Shown here: positions 25,013 through 29,135 of the stretch, piece by piece
Numbering within the stretch: position 1 is the stretch's first letter
Layout: the number at the start of each line of letters is the position of its first letter
Source: JBKHBQ01 sp046542305
GTDB taxonomy: Bacteria > Bacteroidota > Bacteroidia > Bacteroidales > 4484-276
Reading direction: 5' to 3'
DNA length: 29,135 nt
Assembly (NCBI GenBank): GCA_046542305.1
Contig: JBKHBQ010000009.1
Location: forward strand, 1 to 29,135
Position numbers and translations under genes: made by a program
Notes under the pieces: generated by a model
Seen by the model: the letters and a program-made list of their open reading frames with translations, nothing else
The model's database searches: none
Told to the model about the DNA's origin: nothing

Positions 25013-27709
25013 ATGGAACAAGACCTTTTTGCCCAACTGGAGGAACTCGAACAAAAGCAAGAGGAAATTCAGCAACCAAAAGATGAGAAAAAAGATTTTT
25101 ACAAACGCGTTGTAGCCTCGCGCGAACGGCCGAAGATCGCAGAGGAGCAGTATGCAAAACCGCAACCTGCACCACAAAAGCCGGAGCAGAACCGCAAAGC
25201 TTTTCCCAGAGATGAAATACTGAAAGCCTCCAGGGAATATTTTAACGGAGATGAGTTGGCCGCAACCGTTTGGATGTCGAAGTACGCATTGAAGAACAGC
25301 AAGGGCGATATCTTCGAACTTACCCCGGACGATATGCACCGCCGCATCGCACGCGAAATAGCACGGATCGAAAACAAGTATCCAGATCCGCTGAGCGAAG
25401 AGCAGGTATATGAGGTACTTAAAGACTTCAGGTATATTGTCCCGCAGGGAAGTCCTATGGCCGGAATCGGCAATACGTTCCAGGTATCATCGCTGTCGAA
25501 CTGCTTTGTAATCGGCAACGACGGCAAGGGTGATTCCTATGGCGGCATCATGAAAATCGACCAGGAGCAGGTGCAACTGATGAAGCGGCGCGGCGGCGTA
25601 GGCCACGACCTGACGCACATCCGCCCGGCCGGCAGCCCGGTAAAAAATTCGGCGCTCACCTCTACGGGCATTGTGCCTTTTATGGAACGCTACTCCAACT
25701 CCACCCGTGAAGTTGCGCAGGATGGCAGACGGGGCGCACTGATGCTCACCGTGTCGGTGAAACATCCCGACTCAGAATCGTTTATCGACGCAAAAATGGA
25801 ATCGGGAAAAGTAACCGGCGCCAATGTCTCGGTTAAGATCGACGATGAGTTTATGCGCTGCGTAATGGAAAACAAGCATTATGTGCAGCAATTCCCCGTT
25901 AATGCAGAAAATCCGAAGTACACCAAAACCATCGACGCCCGTAAACTGTGGAACAAGATCATCCATAATGCCTGGAAATCGGCAGAGCCGGGGATTTTAT
26001 TCTGGGATACCGTGATCCGTGAATCCGTGCCCGACAGCTACGCCGACCTCGGATTTACCACCGTTTCAACAAATCCCTGCGGCGAAATCCCGCTTTGTCC
26101 GTACGACAGTTGCCGACTGCTGGCCATCAACCTTTACAGCTACGTGGAAAATCCTTTTACGCCCGAGGCGCGTTTTAATGCAGAGCTTTTTGCTGAACAT
26201 GCCCACATCGCACAGCGGATGATGGACGACATCATCGACCTGGAAATTGAGAAGGTGGACGGCATTCTGCGCAAGATCGACGCCGATCCGGAACCCGATG
26301 AGATCAAACTGATCGAGCGCCGCCTGTGGGAAAAGATCCGCGAAAAAACCCTGCAGGGACGCCGCACCGGAATCGGCATTACCGCCGAGGGCGACATGCT
26401 GGCGGCACTCGGAAAACGCTACGGCACCGACGAAGCCACGGATTTCTCGGTTGAAGTGCACAAACTGCTGGCCACCGAAGTGTACCGCTCCTCGGTAAGC
26501 CTTGCCAAAAACCGCGGCAGTTTCCCGGTTTTCGATTATGAAAAGGAAAAGAACAACCCGTTCATACAACGCATCGGCAGCGTCGACAGCACCATCCTGG
26601 AGGATATGAAGCGCTACGGCAGGCGCAACATCGCCCTGCTCACCATCGCACCCACGGGCAGCGTAAGCATCTGCACCCAGACCACCTCGGGCATCGAGCC
26701 GGTATTTCTTCCCACCTACAAACGCCGCAGAAAAGTGAATCCGAACGATATGGATGTGAAGATTTCATTTGTTGATGAGATCGGCGATTCGTGGGAAGAA
26801 TATCATGTGTTCCATCCCAAGTTCAAGGTATGGCTGAAACAAAACGGCTACAATCCGGAGGAAGTGCTGGATTATGCGGACGAAGACATTCAGCAACTGG
26901 TGCGCAAATCGCCCTATTACAAAGCCACCTCCAACGACATCGACTGGGTATCGAAGGTAAAGATGCAGGGCGCCGTTCAAAAATGGGTGGATCATTCCAT
27001 CAGCGTAACCGTGAACCTGCCCGAAGATGCGACAGAGTCGCTGGTGAGCGAGGTTTACCAAACGGCATGGGAGAGCGGATGCAAGGGCATGACCATCTAT
27101 CGCGACGGTTCACGTTCGGGGGTACTGATCAGCCACAAGAAAAAAGACGAAAATGAGTTCAGGGAAACCCAGGCGCCGCCCAGACCCCAGAAACTTAAGG
27201 CCGATGTGGTGTGGTTCCAAAACGATGAAGAACGATATGTGGCTGTTATCGGGCTGCTTAATAACCGGCCCTACGAAATCTTCACCGGAAAGGCCAAGGG
27301 ATTTTTCCTGCCGGAATGGGTAACCAAGGGTTGGGTGATCAAGAGCAAGGAAAACGATTCGTCGCGCTACGATTTCCAGTTTCTCGATCCGGATGGTTAT
27401 AAAATCACCATGGAAGGCCTTTCAAGGCAGTTCAACAAAGAATTCTGGAATTACGCCAAGCTGATATCCGGAATCCTGCGCCATGGCATGCCCCTGCCCT
27501 ATGTGGTGGATATCGTGAGCAACCTGGTGCTCGACAGCGATACCATAAACACCTGGAAAAACGGTGTGGTACGCGCGCTAAAAAAATACATCCCCGACGG
27601 CACCATGGCCAAGAAAGCCAAATGCCCCGAATGTGGCGCCGAAGGCACACTGGTGTACAATGAGGGGTGTAAAACATGCACCAACTGCAATTACAGCGGC
27701 TGCGAATAA
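25013..27709 (+). CDS. nrdJ: Adenosylcobalamin-dependent ribonucleotide reductase (class II)
   Basis: NrdJ reduces ribonucleotides to deoxyribonucleotides with coenzyme B12, independent of oxygen. The 898 residues start with a charged Q/E/K-rich extension (about 1-62) without an ATP cone. The catalytic barrel follows, with SLSNCFV (Cys164, redox pair), the GGVGHDLTHIRP loop (about 194-205), NPCGE (354-358; thiyl Cys356 and Glu358), the substrate loop IAPTGSVSICTQTTSG, and a C-terminal domain. The last 28 residues carry six cysteines (871, 874, 886, 889, 892, 897) in a CPECG...CKTCTNC pattern. This may be a zinc site and/or the dithiol tail that re-reduces the active site. A stand-alone gene with its own terminator, it provides deoxynucleotides under anaerobic conditions. 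Confidence 0.95.
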   Translation: MEQDLFAQLEELEQKQEEIQQPKDEKKDFYKRVVASRERPKIAEEQYAKPQPAPQKPEQNRKAFPRDEILKASREYFNGDELAATVWMSKYALKNSKGDIFELTPDDMHRRIAREIARIENKYPDPLSEEQVYEVLKDFRYIVPQGSPMAGIGNTFQVSSLSNCFVIGNDGKGDSYGGIMKIDQEQVQLMKRRGGVGHDLTHIRPAGSPVKNSALTSTGIVPFMERYSNSTREVAQDGRRGALMLTVSVKHPDSESFIDAKMESGKVTGANVSVKIDDEFMRCVMENKHYVQQFPVNAENPKYTKTIDARKLWNKIIHNAWKSAEPGILFWDTVIRESVPDSYADLGFTTVSTNPCGEIPLCPYDSCRLLAINLYSYVENPFTPEARFNAELFAEHAHIAQRMMDDIIDLEIEKVDGILRKIDADPEPDEIKLIERRLWEKIREKTLQGRRTGIGITAEGDMLAALGKRYGTDEATDFSVEVHKLLATEVYRSSVSLAKNRGSFPVFDYEKEKNNPFIQRIGSVDSTILEDMKRYGRRNIALLTIAPTGSVSICTQTTSGIEPVFLPTYKRRRKVNPNDMDVKISFVDEIGDSWEEYHVFHPKFKVWLKQNGYNPEEVLDYADEDIQQLVRKSPYYKATSNDIDWVSKVKMQGAVQKWVDHSISVTVNLPEDATESLVSEVYQTAWESGCKGMTIYRDGSRSGVLISHKKKDENEFRETQAPPRPQKLKADVVWFQNDEERYVAVIGLLNNRPYEIFTGKAKGFFLPEWVTKGWVIKSKENDSSRYDFQFLDPDGYKITMEGLSRQFNKEFWNYAKLISGILRHGMPLPYVVDIVSNLVLDSDTINTWKNGVVRALKKYIPDGTMAKKAKCPECGAEGTLVYNEGCKTCTNCNYSGCE

Positions 27710-27728
27710 AACATTCTGTACATCAATG

Positions 27729-27770
27729 CAAAACCCCGGCGGATATGATCTGCCGGGGTTTTGTTTTTTT
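27729..27770 (+). terminator. Strong rho-independent terminator after nrdJ
   Basis: A 16-bp stem (27729-27744 with 27748-27763, one G-U pair) with CCCCGGC core is followed by seven Ts. It separates the convergent E2 gene. Confidence 0.9.
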
Positions 27771-27784
27771 GTGGCGGATGGAAT

Positions 27785-29134
27785 TTATACGCCCAGGAGC
27801 GCTTTCACCGGGTCGTTGCCACCGAAAAGGATTTTAGCCGGATCTTCCAGCATTTCCTTCACCTTTACGAGGAAGCTCACAGATTCTTTTCCGTCGATCA
27901 CACGGTGATCGTACGACAGGGCCACATACATGATCGGGTGGATCTCCACCTTGCCGCTTACGGCTACGGGCCGATCGACTATGTTATGCATGCCCAGGAT
28001 AGCGCTCTGCGGGGGATTGATGATGGGCGTGGACAACATGGAACCGAACACACCGCCGTTGGTAATGGTAAAGGTTCCGCCGGTCATTTCGTCGATGGTA
28101 AGCTTACCATTTCGGGCTTTGGTGGCCAGTTCCCTGATCTGTGCTTCGATTTCGTGCATGCCAAGCTTTTCGGCATTACGGATTACCGGAACCATCAGGC
28201 CTTTGGGTGCGCTCACCGCGATGCCGATGTCGGCGTAGTTGTGGTAAATCATTTCGCTGCCGTCGATCTGTGCATTCACCTGTGGGAAATGTTGCAGCGC
28301 ATTGGTGATGGCCTTGGTAAAGAATGACATGAAACCCAGCGACACTCCGTATTTTTCTTTGAAAGCTTCCTTGTATTTGTTACGGATTTCCATGATCGGC
28401 GTCATATTCACCTCGTTGAAAGTAGTGAGCATGGCCGTTTCATTCTTAACGGCCACCAGCCTTTCTGAAAGCTTCAGCCGCAGGGTGGTCATTTTTTTCC
28501 GTTCGGTATCACGGGTACCGCCCCAATCTGTTTGCCCGGTTTCCCCGGCAGGTTGTGCAGGGATTTTTTCCCGGTCTTCCATAAACTGCACCACATCATC
28601 CTTCGAAATCCGCAGGCGTTTGTAAAAATCCACCAGGTCCTGTTCGCTAAGGTTATTGGCTTCCAAAAGTCTTTTTGCCAGCGGCGAGATATGAATGCCT
28701 GTTGATTCCGTTGCCTCTTTAGGTTGTTCTGCGGGCTTTTGCGTTTTCTTTTCAGGCTCAGGCGCTTTTTCCTGTTTAGGCTCAGGCGCTTTTTCGGTAG
28801 CTGATTTGGCTTCGGCTTCCGGCCGGGTTTCCTCAGGCTTTTCCGCCTTTTTTTCTTCTTTTCCTTTCTCCTCTGGTTTTGCTGCGCCGGCTTCGGGTTT
28901 CGCATCCGTATCGATGGTACAGATGGTGGTGCCCACCTCAACGGTTTCACCTTCTTCAACCAGAAGTTTTATTTTTCCGGCTTCCTCGGCAGCAATGCTC
29001 AGAGTTGCCTTGTCCGAATCGATTTCGGCCACCTCGGTGTCTTTTTCCACGTAATCGCCGTCTTTCACCAGCCAGTTGGCCAGTTGTACTTCCGTAATGG
29101 ATTCTCCCGGACTGGGGACTTTTATTTCAAGCAT
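27785..29134 (-). CDS. sucB: 2-oxo-acid dehydrogenase E2, dihydrolipoyl succinyltransferase-like
   Basis: This subunit transfers the succinyl (or acyl) group from E1 to CoA within the 2-oxoglutarate dehydrogenase complex of the TCA cycle. The 449 residues hold one lipoyl domain (1-75, DSDKATL with lipoyl Lys42) and a long E/K/P/A linker (about 76-145). A peripheral-subunit-binding region follows at about 147-188 (ISPLAKRLLEANN ... ISKDDVVQFM), then the catalytic domain (about 211-449) ending in DHRVIDG (His410, Asp414). The lipoyl and C-terminal sequences favour the succinyl type over pyruvate dehydrogenase E2. The ATG lies at the right edge, so the gene is complete. The E1 gene is expected just outside the window. 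Confidence 0.9.
   Translation of the reverse strand: MLEIKVPSPGESITEVQLANWLVKDGDYVEKDTEVAEIDSDKATLSIAAEEAGKIKLLVEEGETVEVGTTICTIDTDAKPEAGAAKPEEKGKEEKKAEKPEETRPEAEAKSATEKAPEPKQEKAPEPEKKTQKPAEQPKEATESTGIHISPLAKRLLEANNLSEQDLVDFYKRLRISKDDVVQFMEDREKIPAQPAGETGQTDWGGTRDTERKKMTTLRLKLSERLVAVKNETAMLTTFNEVNMTPIMEIRNKYKEAFKEKYGVSLGFMSFFTKAITNALQHFPQVNAQIDGSEMIYHNYADIGIAVSAPKGLMVPVIRNAEKLGMHEIEAQIRELATKARNGKLTIDEMTGGTFTITNGGVFGSMLSTPIINPPQSAILGMHNIVDRPVAVSGKVEIHPIMYVALSYDHRVIDGKESVSFLVKVKEMLEDPAKILFGGNDPVKALLGV
28754..28795 (-). repeat. Short tandem repeat in the E2 linker
   Basis: An 18-bp unit (28754-28771 and 28778-28795) repeats with a 24-bp period and encodes EKAPEP-type linker segments. Confidence 0.75.
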
Positions 29135-29135
29135 A

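Overview
The window comes from a member of the Bacteroidota, most likely a Bacteroidales-like anaerobe or facultative anaerobe. The signs are a type IX secretion (T9SS) tail on the first protein, SusE/F-like and DUF4270 lipoproteins, a GldE homologue, the gene order coaX / outer-membrane protein / TPR / lptC / gldE / SurA-PpiD-like foldase, and many promoter -7 boxes of the Bacteroidota form TAnnTTTG. The placement rests on gene families and promoter style only; no rRNA or marker phylogeny is available in the window.

Layout. (1) 1-5330 is an accessory stretch. It holds the 3' part of a large T9SS-exported PKD protein, an A+T-rich VapBC-like toxin-antitoxin pair, and a secreted SusE/F-like glycan-binding protein. 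The last ~35 bp of the first gene (encoding LQVV(R/K)KLVVQ-stop) and the rho-independent terminator behind it recur twice as orphan copies: once after the toxin-antitoxin pair and once after the SusE/F-like gene. Each accessory gene set is therefore bracketed by the same tail-plus-terminator unit. A tRNA-Phe gene with a clear promoter and terminator closes this stretch. (2) 5551-13312 (+) is a conserved envelope-biogenesis run: pantothenate kinase coaX, an outer-membrane barrel protein, a periplasmic TPR protein, lptC, gldE (CNNM/CBS/CorC) and a large peptidyl-prolyl isomerase. (3) 13446-17599 (-) is an operon-like set: a truncated glycogen-synthase-like protein, a DUF4270 lipoprotein and glmS. 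Between the convergent foldase gene and glmS lies an orphan promoter that could drive a small RNA. (4) 17764-20721 (-) holds a COG3014-type TPR lipoprotein, an LpoB-like lipoprotein and a metallo-beta-lactamase-fold hydrolase. (5) 20777-24637 (+) holds a 1147-residue outer-membrane protein (degenerate gluzincin domain, TolB-like propeller, Omp85-like barrel) followed closely by a half-size TauE/SafE permease. (6) 25013-27770 (+) is the B12-dependent ribonucleotide reductase nrdJ with its terminator. (7) 27785-29134 (-) is the E2 subunit of a 2-oxo-acid (probably 2-oxoglutarate) dehydrogenase, complete at the right edge.

Most of the window is ordinary conserved Bacteroidota backbone for cell-envelope construction (LPS transport, amino-sugar synthesis, OMP folding, lipoproteins) and central metabolism (CoA, deoxynucleotides, TCA cycle). 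The unusual part is 2300-5330, where repeated gene tails and terminators delimit cassette-like inserts.
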